This document shows, one piece after another, positions 1 to 6,560 of a stretch of 10,017 nt of DNA (the first letter of the stretch is position 1; each line of letters starts with the position of its first letter). The notes under the pieces are model-generated. The model was not told the origin of the DNA. It ran no database searches and saw only the letters and a program-made list of their open reading frames with translations. The stretch comes from Nitriliruptoraceae bacterium (GTDB lineage: Bacteria > Actinomycetota > Nitriliruptoria > Nitriliruptorales > Nitriliruptoraceae): contig PWEU01000020.1 of the NCBI GenBank assembly GCA_003554005.1, forward strand, positions 1 to 10,017, in the 5' to 3' direction. The position numbers and the translations under genes are program-made.

Positions 1-3
1 AAC

Positions 4-981
4 GTGACGCAACTCGACGTCGATCTGACCATCGTCGGTGCGGGCCCAACAGGGCTGTACGCGGCCTACTACGCCGGGTTCCGTGGCCTGTCGACCGCCG
101 TCATCGACTCGCTGTCCGAGCCCGGCGGGCAGGTGACGGCCCTGTATCCGGAGAAGGACATCTTCGACGTCGCCGGGTTCCCGGCGGTGAAGGGCAAGGA
201 GTTGATCGACCGACTGGTCGAGCAGACCGCCCCCTACGAGCCCAACTACCTTCTGGGTCACCGTGCCGACGACCTGGTCCGCCACGAGGACGGGACCTTC
301 ACCGTCACCACCAGCCACGGCGACGAGGTGCGCACCAAGTCCGTGGCCATCACCGGGGGCATCGGCCACTTCACGCCCCGCCCGCTGCCCGACGGCGAGG
401 CCTTCGTGGGCCGCGGCCTGGTGTACTTCGTGCGGGCGCTGGAGTCGATGCGTGACGACGACGTCCTGATCGTCGGCGGCGGCGACTCCGCCGTGGACTG
501 GGCGCTGAACCTCGAGGGGATCGCCCGCACGCTCACCCTGATCCACCGCCGCGACCGCTTCCGGGCCCACGAGGACTCCGTCACCAAGCTCCTGGCCTCC
601 AGCGTCGAGGTGCTGACCTACACCGAGGTGTCCACGATCGAGGGTGCCCACGGCATCGAGGCCGTCGAGGTGTTCGACAACCGGACCGACGAGCGGCGCC
701 TCCTGAAGGTCAACAAGGTGGTCGCCGCCCTGGGGTTCAAGTCCGACCTCGGTCCGCTGAGGACCTGGGACATCGTCATCGACGGCCGCAACATCCTGGT
801 GGACACCCGCATGCAGACGACCCTGGAAGGGGTCTTCGCCGCGGGCGACATCACCGAGTACGAGGGCAAGGTGCGGCTGATCTCGGTGGGCTTCGGCGAG
901 GCCGCGACCGCGGTCAACAACGCGGCGGTCTACATCGACCCGACCGCCCGGGTGTTCCCCGGGCACTCCTCCGGCGGCTGA
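4..981 (+). CDS. Ferredoxin/flavodoxin--NADP(+) reductase, YumC (thioredoxin-reductase-like) type
   Basis: This 325-residue cytosolic flavoprotein should move electrons between NADPH and ferredoxin or flavodoxin using FAD. The FAD-binding dinucleotide motif GAGPTG is at residues 12-17, with GGQV at 41-44 after it. The NADPH-binding motif GGGDSA is at 158-163, followed by HRRDRFRAHE at 181-190, and a C-terminal FAD motif GD is at 281-282. The CXXC redox pair of true thioredoxin reductases is absent, which together with the length points to the YumC/type-2 FNR group. The start is a GTG at base 4; its ribosome site lies outside the window, so a start further upstream cannot be excluded, but the N-terminus (MTQLDVDLTIVGAG) is typical in length for the family. 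It converges with the small gene at 1033-1305. The electron acceptor is not determined by the sequence. Confidence 0.93.
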   Translation: MTQLDVDLTIVGAGPTGLYAAYYAGFRGLSTAVIDSLSEPGGQVTALYPEKDIFDVAGFPAVKGKELIDRLVEQTAPYEPNYLLGHRADDLVRHEDGTFTVTTSHGDEVRTKSVAITGGIGHFTPRPLPDGEAFVGRGLVYFVRALESMRDDDVLIVGGGDSAVDWALNLEGIARTLTLIHRRDRFRAHEDSVTKLLASSVEVLTYTEVSTIEGAHGIEAVEVFDNRTDERRLLKVNKVVAALGFKSDLGPLRTWDIVIDGRNILVDTRMQTTLEGVFAAGDITEYEGKVRLISVGFGEAATAVNNAAVYIDPTARVFPGHSSGG

Positions 982-993
982 GCCGAGAGCCGC
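974..993. terminator. Weak hairpin at the convergent junction of the reductase and the 90-aa gene
   Basis: GCGGCT (974-979) can pair with AGCCGC (988-993) across an eight-base loop. The stem overlaps the reductase stop codon. It has no T-tract and is only six base pairs long, so in DNA this GC-rich it may be chance. It is listed because the two other convergent junctions in the window also carry a hairpin over a stop codon. Confidence 0.2.
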
Positions 994-1032
994 ACGGCCG
1001 AGCACCGCACGCGCTTGACCGGCGTCGAACCC

Positions 1033-1305
1033 TCAGCCGACCAGTTCGGGAAGCGCCCGTCGCACGGCCAGCAGCGCTTCCGCGGCGGTGGGTGCCGTCA
1101 GCAGCAGCCCCCCGACCTCCACGACCGGGGTCACCGATCCACAGCACACCAGCCGATCCAGGAAGTCGGCGGCCTCCGGGTCCTCGCGCGCGTCCCGGAT
1201 CTCCACCTCGACGCCCGCGGCGGGATCGTCCAGCGCCGTGAGGGACTCGACCACCCGCGCGCTGGCACGGTCGTCGCGGTCGATGGTGACCCGGATGGTT
1301 GGCAT
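1033..1305 (-). CDS. Small thioredoxin/glutaredoxin-fold-like protein lacking a CXXC motif
   Basis: This is a 90-residue protein that I cannot place in a named family. The ATG at 1305-1303 is chosen over longer in-frame extensions because GGGAG lies about six bases upstream and the protein takes on a regular pattern from there. The order reads as strand (2-7), helix (11-23), strand (31-37), helix (43-52), strand with a Thr-Pro (59-65), a Gly-Gly turn, and helix (73-87). A strand-entering Thr-Pro followed by a GG turn resembles the cis-proline region of glutaredoxins and thioredoxins. The usual N-terminal CXXC is missing; the only cysteines are an adjacent pair at 54-55. No signal peptide or membrane segment is seen. 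It converges with the flavoprotein reductase 51 bases away and diverges from the CPBP protease. The gene itself is well supported; the fold is inference and an enzymatic role is unproven. Confidence 0.72.
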   Translation of the reverse strand: MPTIRVTIDRDDRASARVVESLTALDDPAAGVEVEIRDAREDPEAADFLDRLVCCGSVTPVVEVGGLLLTAPTAAEALLAVRRALPELVG

Positions 1306-1331
1306 GGTCACTCCCGATGGATGGGCCGGGG

Positions 1332-1364
1332 ACGTGCCGGAGATGTGCCGGGGAAGTGCCCGCA
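1332..1364. promoter_or_regulatory. Three direct repeats with 11-bp period in the divergent intergenic region
   Basis: GTGCCGG, GTGCCGG and GTGCCCG begin at 1334, 1345 and 1356, exactly 11 bases apart. Written as 11-base units (1332-1342, 1343-1353, 1354-1364) they share A-N-GTGCC-S-G. They sit in the 185-bp space between the start of the 90-aa gene (1305, minus strand) and the CPBP protease start (1491, plus strand). Repeats spaced by about one helical turn place binding sites on the same DNA face, as in operators bound by a repeated protein. No clear -10 box was found here for either gene. The repeat is seen directly; the operator role is inference. Confidence 0.35.
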
Positions 1365-1490
1365 CACACAGAGGCAACGCCGCGCATCCGCGATCGCTTC
1401 CCCCCACAGAGCGACCCGCCGGCAACGGTCCTCCCCCGGCGGTGGCCTCCGCCCCTGGCTGGCTGCCGGCCGGCCCCGCAGGCTGGGGCG

Positions 1491-2384
1491 ATGCCATCGC
1501 CACCACCCCCGGGCGATCGCCGGCCTGTCGCCGGCGGCGGCGCGCTGCTGCCCGGCGTCCCAGCTGGTGCGGTCGCATCGCGCGCGGTGACGTTCGTCCT
1601 GCTCGCCATCCTGCTGTCGTGGCTGCCGCTCGGGTTGCTCCTGGTCACCGCCGGGGACCCCGCCGCCGACGCCGGCGCGATGGTCCTATGGCTGCTGGGA
1701 GGGCTCGGACCGGCCCTGGCCGCGGTCCTGCTCAGCTGGCACCACGAGGGGCGTGCGGGCCTGCGCCGGGGCGGCGCATCCCTGACCCGGTGGCGGCTCG
1801 GTCGCCATGGGTGGTTGCTCCTGGTCCCGCTGGCCGTCGGCCTCCTCGGTGTCGCCGGCGCCGTGTGGGTCGGGAAGGCGGGCTGGGAGGTAGCCGGGCC
1901 GTCCTCACTGCTGCTGGTCCCGGTCGCGCTGGTGGGAGGGGTGGTGTTCGGCGGACTGGAGGAGATCGGATGGCGCGGCCACCTCCAACCCCTGCTGCAG
2001 GTGCGACTGTCGGGGTTGGCCGCCGCGCTGGTCGTCGGGGTGGTGTGGTCGGCCTGGCACGCCCCCCTGTTCCTGCTTTCCGGGACGACCCAGGCCACGA
2101 GCTCACCGGTCTGGTTCACCCTCGGCGGGCTCGCTCTGGCGGTGCTCTTCGCCTGGGTGTGGAACATCTCCGGGGGGAACCTGCTCCTATTGGTGCTACT
2201 GCATGGGGCCCTGAACGGCTGGTATACCGCCGCCGTACAGGGGCTGGCACCCGAGGCCCTAGGCTCGGGCTTCGAGCTGGTCACCGCCCTGGCCGCGACC
2301 GTGCTGGCGCTGGTGCTGGTGGCCCGAGTCGGCCGGGGTCTCGGCCTCACCACCCCCCGGCGAGCAGCCGGGAGCGTGCGCTGA
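1491..2384 (+). CDS. CPBP-family intramembrane metalloprotease (CAAX protease/bacteriocin-processing type)
   Basis: This is a 297-residue membrane protein with about eight hydrophobic segments, near residues 32-52, 63-83, 107-127, 137-158, 174-194, 208-226, 229-249 and 262-280. The family signatures are intact. EEIGWR at 157-162 gives the EExxxR glutamates and arginine, WSAWH at 186-190 gives the second-motif histidine, and HGALN at 238-242 gives HxxxN. These residues form the catalytic or metal site in this family, so it should be active; the substrate is unknown. The ATG at 1491 is the last ATG before the first membrane segment. Its ribosome site (GGGG) is weak, the residues before the first helix are Pro/Gly-rich, and an in-frame GTG at 1587 is an alternative. 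Its stop overlaps the start of the UbiB-like kinase gene (TGATG), so the pair is probably co-translated. Confidence 0.87.
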   Translation: MPSPPPPGDRRPVAGGGALLPGVPAGAVASRAVTFVLLAILLSWLPLGLLLVTAGDPAADAGAMVLWLLGGLGPALAAVLLSWHHEGRAGLRRGGASLTRWRLGRHGWLLLVPLAVGLLGVAGAVWVGKAGWEVAGPSSLLLVPVALVGGVVFGGLEEIGWRGHLQPLLQVRLSGLAAALVVGVVWSAWHAPLFLLSGTTQATSSPVWFTLGGLALAVLFAWVWNISGGNLLLLVLLHGALNGWYTAAVQGLAPEALGSGFELVTALAATVLALVLVARVGRGLGLTTPRRAAGSVR

Positions 2385-4345
2385 TGGACCTGCTCGCCAA
2401 CCTCGCACTGTTGCTCGGCTTCGCCTGGCTGGTCCGCGGGCTGCTCTCCGCCCGGGAGGTGACCTGGCCCCGCACGCTGCTGGCGGTCGTGGTCGGCACC
2501 CTGCTGGGCGCCACGCTGGCCGGGCTCCTGCTGGTGTCCCCCGCGGACCTGGTCGGCGCCGACCCGGTGGACTTCCCCCAGGGTGAGCTGCTGCTGGTCG
2601 CGCTGCCCTTCCAGCTGGTCGCCACGATGCTGGCGATCGTGGCCTTCGAGCTGGTCGCCAGCCGGCCGGCCAAGACCGAGGTCCGACTGCGCAACCCCCT
2701 GCGTGCGCTGGCCCGGCGGTTCCGGATCGTCGGGCGCGGGGTGCAGGTGTCGCGGATCGCCTCCCGTCGCGGGCTGGCACCGCTGCTCGGCTTGCGACGA
2801 GGTGGCGTGGACGCCCGCAGTCCCGAGGAGCTGGCCCGACGGGCCCGGGAGGCGCTCGAGGACGCCGGTGGCATGTTCGTCAAGCTCGGACAGCTGCTGG
2901 CCACCCGGCCCGATCTGCTCCCACCGGCGGCGGTCGCCGAGCTCAGCCGACTCCACGCCGGCGCCCGACCGCTCCCACGCGAGGAGGTGGTGACGGCCCT
3001 GACCGAGGAGCTCGGGGCCACCCCCGAGTCGCTGTTCACCGACCTGTCCTGGACCCCCCTGGGGTCCGCCTCGATCGCCCAGGTCCACGCCGCCCGGCTG
3101 CCCGACGGCACCGAGGTGGTCCTGAAGCTGCGCCGGCCCGGGTTGGAGGAGGTCGTGGAGCGCGACCTGGCGATCGTCCGCTGGCTGGCCCGCGTCGCCG
3201 AGCGCCGCACCGGCTGGGGACGGGCCTACGGCGCCAGCGCACTGGCAGCGGAGTTCGCGACCGCCCTGCGTGGCGAACTCGACCTGCGTACCGAAGCCCG
3301 CGACGCGACCGAGGTGGCCGCCGCCGTCGCCGGCGACGCGCGCATCGTCGTGCCACGGATCGTTGGTGAGCTCGGCACGGAACGCCTGGTGGTGATGGAG
3401 CGCCTGCGGGGCCGGCCGCTGTCGGATCTCACCACCCCGCTGACCGCTGAGGTGGCCACCGAGCTGGCCGACGCACTGTGCGCGAGCCAGATCGACGCGA
3501 TGCTGGCCGGGGACCGCTTCCACGCCGACCCCCACCCGGGCAACGTGCTCCACCTCGACGACGGACGGATCGGACTGATCGACCTGGGGGCCACGGGCAA
3601 GCTCGACGCCTTCGAGCGCGCTTCGATGCTCCAGCTCCTGGTCGCGCTCGGCCTCCAGGAGCCCACCCTGCTCTCGGAGGCGCTGGTCGCCGTCGGCGCG
3701 ATCGCCCCGGACCACGACCGGGACCGGCTGGAACGCGAGCTGGCGAGGTTCCTCGCCACCCACCTCGGGAGCGGCCTCCCGTCGGCCTCGGCGCTGACCG
3801 AGCTCCTACGCCTGCTGACCCAGTTGGGGGTCCGCCTTCCCGCCCAGGCCAGCACCATGTTCCGCGCGCTGGCCACCCTGGCGGGCACCCTCGAGCCCCT
3901 GGTCCCGGGCTACCCGATCGTGGACCGGGTTGCCGAGCGCGGCGGCGCGGAACTGAAAGCGCGCGCCACGCCCGAGAGCATCGGCGAGTTCGTCCAGCAG
4001 GAGTGGGCGCAGGTCGGCCCCTTGCTGCGGCGGGCCCCCCGCCACCTCGACCGCATCGCCACCCAGCTCCAGCACGGTGGCCTCACGACCCGGGTCCGAC
4101 TGTTCGGCGATCGCGATGACGTCCGCGTCGTGGAACGCCTGGTCAACCGGGTGGTGCTGACCGCCCTGGCGCTGGGCACTGGCCTGCTGTCGGTGCTGAT
4201 GCTCGGGACGCCCGCCGGCCCCGTGCTGGCTGGCTCGGAGCTGCGGCTGCTCGAGGTACTCGGATGGCTCGGTCTGTTCGCCAGCACCGTCCTGCTGCTG
4301 CGCGTGCTGCTGGCGGTCCTCAGCGCCGAGGTCGAGGATCCCTGA
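2384..4345 (+). CDS. UbiB/ABC1 (ADCK)-family atypical kinase/ATPase with N- and C-terminal membrane segments
   Basis: This 653-residue protein starts at the ATG overlapping the protease stop, with GGGAG about nine bases upstream. Three hydrophobic segments (about 3-21, 31-51, 68-92) precede the kinase-like domain, and two more lie near the C-terminus (about 588-608 and 621-646). Family motifs are present: KLGQ at 167-170 (the KxGQ motif that sets UbiB proteins apart from ordinary kinases), GSASIAQVH at 227-235 (Ala/Ser-rich nucleotide loop), Lys248, ELD at 298-300 (ExD), DPHPGN at 382-387 with catalytic Asp382 and Asn387, and DLG at 400-402 in place of DFG. All key residues are kept, so ATP binding is expected. 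Known relatives support ubiquinone or other isoprenoid lipid metabolism; in an actinobacterium the lipid would more likely be menaquinone or another isoprenoid. The substrate is not shown by the sequence. Confidence 0.92.
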   Translation: MDLLANLALLLGFAWLVRGLLSAREVTWPRTLLAVVVGTLLGATLAGLLLVSPADLVGADPVDFPQGELLLVALPFQLVATMLAIVAFELVASRPAKTEVRLRNPLRALARRFRIVGRGVQVSRIASRRGLAPLLGLRRGGVDARSPEELARRAREALEDAGGMFVKLGQLLATRPDLLPPAAVAELSRLHAGARPLPREEVVTALTEELGATPESLFTDLSWTPLGSASIAQVHAARLPDGTEVVLKLRRPGLEEVVERDLAIVRWLARVAERRTGWGRAYGASALAAEFATALRGELDLRTEARDATEVAAAVAGDARIVVPRIVGELGTERLVVMERLRGRPLSDLTTPLTAEVATELADALCASQIDAMLAGDRFHADPHPGNVLHLDDGRIGLIDLGATGKLDAFERASMLQLLVALGLQEPTLLSEALVAVGAIAPDHDRDRLERELARFLATHLGSGLPSASALTELLRLLTQLGVRLPAQASTMFRALATLAGTLEPLVPGYPIVDRVAERGGAELKARATPESIGEFVQQEWAQVGPLLRRAPRHLDRIATQLQHGGLTTRVRLFGDRDDVRVVERLVNRVVLTALALGTGLLSVLMLGTPAGPVLAGSELRLLEVLGWLGLFASTVLLLRVLLAVLSAEVEDP

Positions 4346-4394
4346 CGCGACCCTCCCATCCGGCGCGATCTCGGTCACCCGGCCCGTCGAGTGC

Positions 4395-4418
4395 CCTCGC
4401 GGCTCATGACCCGTGAGG
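4395..4418. terminator. Hairpin at the convergent end of the UbiB-like and small membrane protein genes
   Basis: CCTCGCGG (4395-4402) pairs with CCGTGAGG (4411-4418), eight base pairs including one G-T(U) pair, across an eight-base loop. The loop contains the stop codon of the minus-strand gene (4404-4406), and the stem lies about 50 bases after the UbiB-like stop. There is no T-tract, which is common for actinobacterial terminator candidates, so this is a tentative bidirectional terminator. Confidence 0.33.
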
Positions 4419-4841
4419 TCCGTCGACAGGTGGCACGGTGAGGTGGTCGTCGACCGTGCGGGTCAGCAGGAGCCGCACGACGGCGACCACGGCGACGACC
4501 GACAGGATCCCGGTGGCCAGGGCCGCCTGCCATCCGAGGCGACCAGCCAGGGCCCCCAGGGGGGTCAGGAACGGCACCACGGCCAGGACGAGCAGGGCGG
4601 TGAGCCCCGCGGTGCCGTGGCCCGCCACCTTGAGCGCGATGATGCAGCCGAGGGCCAGTCCCACGCCGGCACCGACCAGCACGAGGCTGGTCACGATGCC
4701 CTGGAACTCCTCCAACGGGCCACCCCGGCCCTCTAGGACCGGATCCAGCCAGCGGTGGACCAGCCACATGAGGCCTCCGCCGAGCGCGCAACCGCCGACC
4801 GCACCGATGCTGCCCGCCAGGATGCCTCGCCGCCGTCCCAC
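4404..4841 (-). CDS. Small four-helix membrane protein of unknown function
   Basis: This is a 145-residue protein that I do not recognise. The GTG at 4841-4839 is preceded by GGAGGGAGGT with about five bases between GGAGG and the start, which makes it much better than the longer in-frame extension reaching 5045, whose extra residues are Arg/Gly/Pro-rich and unlike a folded protein. Four hydrophobic stretches lie at about residues 7-28, 48-71, 78-98 and 105-126. A basic N-terminus (GRRRG) and an Arg-rich turn near 123-128 suggest cytosolic ends. The second and third segments are separated by KVAGHG. The tail (130-145) is hydrophilic and Pro/Asp-rich. It converges with the UbiB-like kinase gene and diverges from the helicase gene, so it is a separate transcription unit. 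No catalytic or metal motif is seen. Confidence 0.68.
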   Translation of the reverse strand: MGRRRGILAGSIGAVGGCALGGGLMWLVHRWLDPVLEGRGGPLEEFQGIVTSLVLVGAGVGLALGCIIALKVAGHGTAGLTALLVLAVVPFLTPLGALAGRLGWQAALATGILSVVAVVAVVRLLLTRTVDDHLTVPPVDGPHGS

Positions 4842-4877
4842 CGTGACCTCCCTCCGATCGCTGGGCCGCTGGCTTCC

Positions 4878-4886
4878 GAGCATCGC
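4878..4886 (-). promoter_or_regulatory. Possible -10 region for the small membrane protein gene
   Basis: On the minus strand GCGATGCTC lies 37 bases upstream of the GTG start at 4841. The same nine bases occur on the plus strand at 6783-6791, 33 bases before the start of the membrane protein at 6824. The matching distance is the main support. No convincing -35 element is visible, and GATGCT departs from the common TANNNT pattern. Confidence 0.22.
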
Positions 4887-4891
4887 TGGTG

Positions 4892-4909
4892 TCTGGCCGG
4901 CCGGCCAGA
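4892..4909. promoter_or_regulatory. 18-bp perfect palindrome, candidate operator
   Basis: TCTGGCCGGCCGGCCAGA is identical to its own reverse complement over 18 bases with no spacer. It sits in the divergent intergenic region between the small membrane protein (start 4841, minus) and the helicase (start 5240, plus). A -10-like sequence lies close on each side, at 4878-4886 on the minus strand and 4930-4939 on the plus strand. A dimeric regulator controlling both directions would fit. The core is simple GGCC repetition, so part of the symmetry may be compositional. Confidence 0.4.
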
Positions 4910-4929
4910 GCCGAGGGTCCCGCGATGCG

Positions 4930-4939
4930 CTACCGTCGC
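4930..4939 (+). promoter_or_regulatory. Possible -10 region for the helicase gene
   Basis: CTACCGTCGC contains TACCGT (4931-4936), which fits the actinobacterial TANNNT pattern. The identical ten bases recur at 7510-7519 upstream of the large membrane fusion gene. No TTGAC-like -35 lies at a normal spacing here. It would imply a leader of about 300 bases before the helicase start. Confidence 0.25.
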
Positions 4940-5239
4940 GGCCACGCGGCGGCGAGGACCCCCGACCCGCCCGGAACACGACGACGTCGACCGACCGCGC
5001 CCGTTGCAAGCGGACCGCACGGCCCGGCGCTCTCCCGGCCCTCACTCGGAACGGGCCGCGGCACCCGCCGCATCCGCTCCTGGCTGCGTGTTCGCCACGC
5101 GCCAGCGGTCGTGATGCTCAGCGAGCAGCGACCGATGCGCACGCGCCCCTGGGCCACCCACGGGCGCGCCAGCACCGCCACCGCGCCTGCGGATGGCGAC
5201 GACGCGCCCGCCATGACGGCCGGGCGACCGGAGTCCTGC

Positions 5240-6487
5240 GTGACCACCTCTTTCTCTGATCTCGGCGTCTCCGCCGAACTGTGCCAGCGACTGACCGAGC
5301 TCGGGTTCACCGAGCCGTTCCCGATCCAGCGGCTGACGCTGCTCGACGCCCTGGCCGGCCGCGATGTCTGCGGCGAGGCCCCCACCGGGTCCGGCAAGAC
5401 CCTCGCCTTCGCGCTGCCCGTCGCCATGTCCGCGGGGCGGGGCGTGCCAGGACGCCCCCGCGCGCTCCTCCTGGTCCCGACCCGTGAGCTGGCCGGCCAG
5501 GTCCGCGCCACCCTCGACCCGCTGCTGCAGGTGACCGGTGGTCGGGCCGTGTCCTTCTACGGCGGGACCAGCGTCACCAAGGACCTGCAGCGCCTGCGCA
5601 ACCGGATCGACGTGGTCGTCGCGACCCCGGGCCGGCTCGAGGACCTGATCAGCCGGGGGGCGCTCCACCTCGGTGACGTGGACCTGGTCGTGGTCGACGA
5701 GGCCGACCGCATGGCCGACATGGGGTTCCTCCCCGCGGTCAAGCGCCTGCTGGACGCGACCTCCCCCGACCGCCGCACCCTGCTGTTCAGCGCCACCCTC
5801 GACGGGGACATCGACGTGCTGGGGCGCCGCTACCAGCACGATCCGGCGAAGCACCGCTTCGCGGTCCCCGAGGAGGACCGGGGCGATGTGCGTCACGTCT
5901 TCTGGCCGGCGGAGCGCCCGGAACGCCGCGCCCTGACCAACCGCATCCTCGCCCGCAGCGGTCCTGCCATCGTCTTCACCCGGACCAAGCACGGTGCAGA
6001 CCGGCTCGCCAAGCAGCTACGGCAGGACGGTGTCACGACGGCGGCGATCCACGGCAACCGCAGCCAGCGCCAGCGCGAGGACGCCCTCGCGCGGTTCTCC
6101 GCCGGCAAGGTCCAGGCCCTGATCGCCACCGACGTCGCCGCCCGGGGCATCCACGTGGACGACGTCGACCTGGTGCTCCCCTTCGACCAGCCCGCGACGG
6201 ACAAGGACTACGTGCACCGCTCGGGCCGTACCGGCCGGGCCGGGGCACTGGGCCTGGTCGTCTCTCTGGTGGGCGGTGAGGAGGCCCGCGACGTCCACAA
6301 GCTGCAGCGCAGCCTCGACCTCCCCGCTGGGCTGCACGAGCTCGACCTCGACCTCCTCGACGCCGAGGTGCTGCCGAGCCCACGCCCGGCACCCAGCAAC
6401 GCCCGGCCCGCCGCGGCCAGCCAGCGGCGCGCGGGTGGACAGGCCACACGGTCTCGCCAGCGGGCCCGTCGCGCCCGTCGACGCTGA
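5240..6487 (+). CDS. DEAD-box ATP-dependent RNA helicase
   Basis: This 415-residue cytosolic protein should unwind RNA duplexes with ATP, in ribosome assembly or RNA turnover. The GTG at 5240 is chosen because GGAG lies six bases upstream (5230-5233) and the protein then begins VTTSFSDLGV, as relatives do; an ATG at 5213 is an alternative without a good ribosome site. All helicase motifs are present: Q motif FPIQ (27-30), APTGSGKT (47-54), PTRELA (80-85), TPGR (129-132), DEAD (153-156), SAT (184-186), ATDVAARG (296-303) and HRSGRTGRAG (326-335). The core ends near residue 365. The last 35 or so residues are Arg/Ala/Pro-rich and strongly basic, a usual kind of RNA-binding tail. It is preceded by a long leader region and converges with the zinc-ribbon microprotein. 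It is an RhlE/CsdA-like helicase; the exact subgroup is not certain. Confidence 0.94.
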   Translation: MTTSFSDLGVSAELCQRLTELGFTEPFPIQRLTLLDALAGRDVCGEAPTGSGKTLAFALPVAMSAGRGVPGRPRALLLVPTRELAGQVRATLDPLLQVTGGRAVSFYGGTSVTKDLQRLRNRIDVVVATPGRLEDLISRGALHLGDVDLVVVDEADRMADMGFLPAVKRLLDATSPDRRTLLFSATLDGDIDVLGRRYQHDPAKHRFAVPEEDRGDVRHVFWPAERPERRALTNRILARSGPAIVFTRTKHGADRLAKQLRQDGVTTAAIHGNRSQRQREDALARFSAGKVQALIATDVAARGIHVDDVDLVLPFDQPATDKDYVHRSGRTGRAGALGLVVSLVGGEEARDVHKLQRSLDLPAGLHELDLDLLDAEVLPSPRPAPSNARPAAASQRRAGGQATRSRQRARRARRR

Positions 6488-6500
6488 CGCTCGGCGGGCC

Positions 6501-6520
6501 ACCGGGCCGGGCATCCCGGT
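6501..6520. terminator. Hairpin downstream of the helicase gene
   Basis: ACCGGG (6501-6506) pairs with CCCGGT (6515-6520) across an eight-base loop, 14 bases after the helicase stop. It stands just before the stronger hairpin at 6525-6560, and the two may act as a tandem terminator. No T-tract is present. Confidence 0.3.
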
Positions 6521-6524
6521 TCTC

Positions 6525-6560
6525 CTGGGCTCCCCGCCCGGCAGGTGCCGGGGAGCTCAG
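6525..6560. terminator. Strong bidirectional hairpin between the helicase and the zinc-ribbon gene
   Basis: CTGGGCTCCCCG (6525-6536) pairs with CGGGGAGCTCAG (6549-6560), twelve base pairs with one G-T(U) pair, around a twelve-base loop. It lies 37 bases after the helicase stop and includes the stop codon of the minus-strand microprotein (6557-6559), so it is placed to end both transcripts. It is the best terminator candidate in the window, although no T-tract follows on either strand. Confidence 0.55.

Larger units (their letters stand above)
4842..5239. other. 398-bp divergent intergenic region, no supported gene
   Basis: No coding sequence with a ribosome site and sensible composition is seen. 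The helicase frame stays open upstream to 4889, but that stretch would encode an Arg/Pro/Ala-rich extension unlike the family, so I treat it as untranslated. The region holds the 18-bp palindrome at 4892-4909, a -10-like box on each side of it, and a further GATGCT at 5113-5118. If the plus-strand box at 4931-4936 is the helicase promoter, the mRNA leader would be about 300 bases, with room for leader regulation. The role of most of this region is unknown. Confidence 0.5.

Noticed and set aside
1390..1520. Two GCGATCGC palindromes (1390-1397 and 1513-1520) as regulatory sites
   Set aside because: The same word also occurs inside coding sequence (near 4109), as expected by chance in GC-rich DNA.
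1306..1575. N-terminal extension of the 90-residue minus-strand gene to 181 residues
   Set aside because: The added residues are Arg/Gly/Pro-rich without structure, and the internal ATG at 1305 has its own GGGAG box.
1088..2383. Upstream extension of the UbiB-like reading frame by 432 codons
   Set aside because: The extension overlaps the whole CPBP gene in another frame and is Arg/Gly/Pro-rich. The ATG at 2384 has a ribosome site and begins a sensible membrane segment.
914..3763. A 949-codon open frame on the minus strand opposite the CPBP and UbiB-like genes
   Set aside because: It is Gly/Gln/Arg/Pro-rich low-complexity protein with no domain. It exists because stop codons are rare in GC-rich DNA opposite real genes with intact catalytic motifs.
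4889..5239. N-terminal extension of the helicase frame
   Set aside because: It would add about 117 Arg/Pro/Ala-rich residues ahead of the normal family N-terminus, and the GTG at 5240 has a well-placed GGAG.
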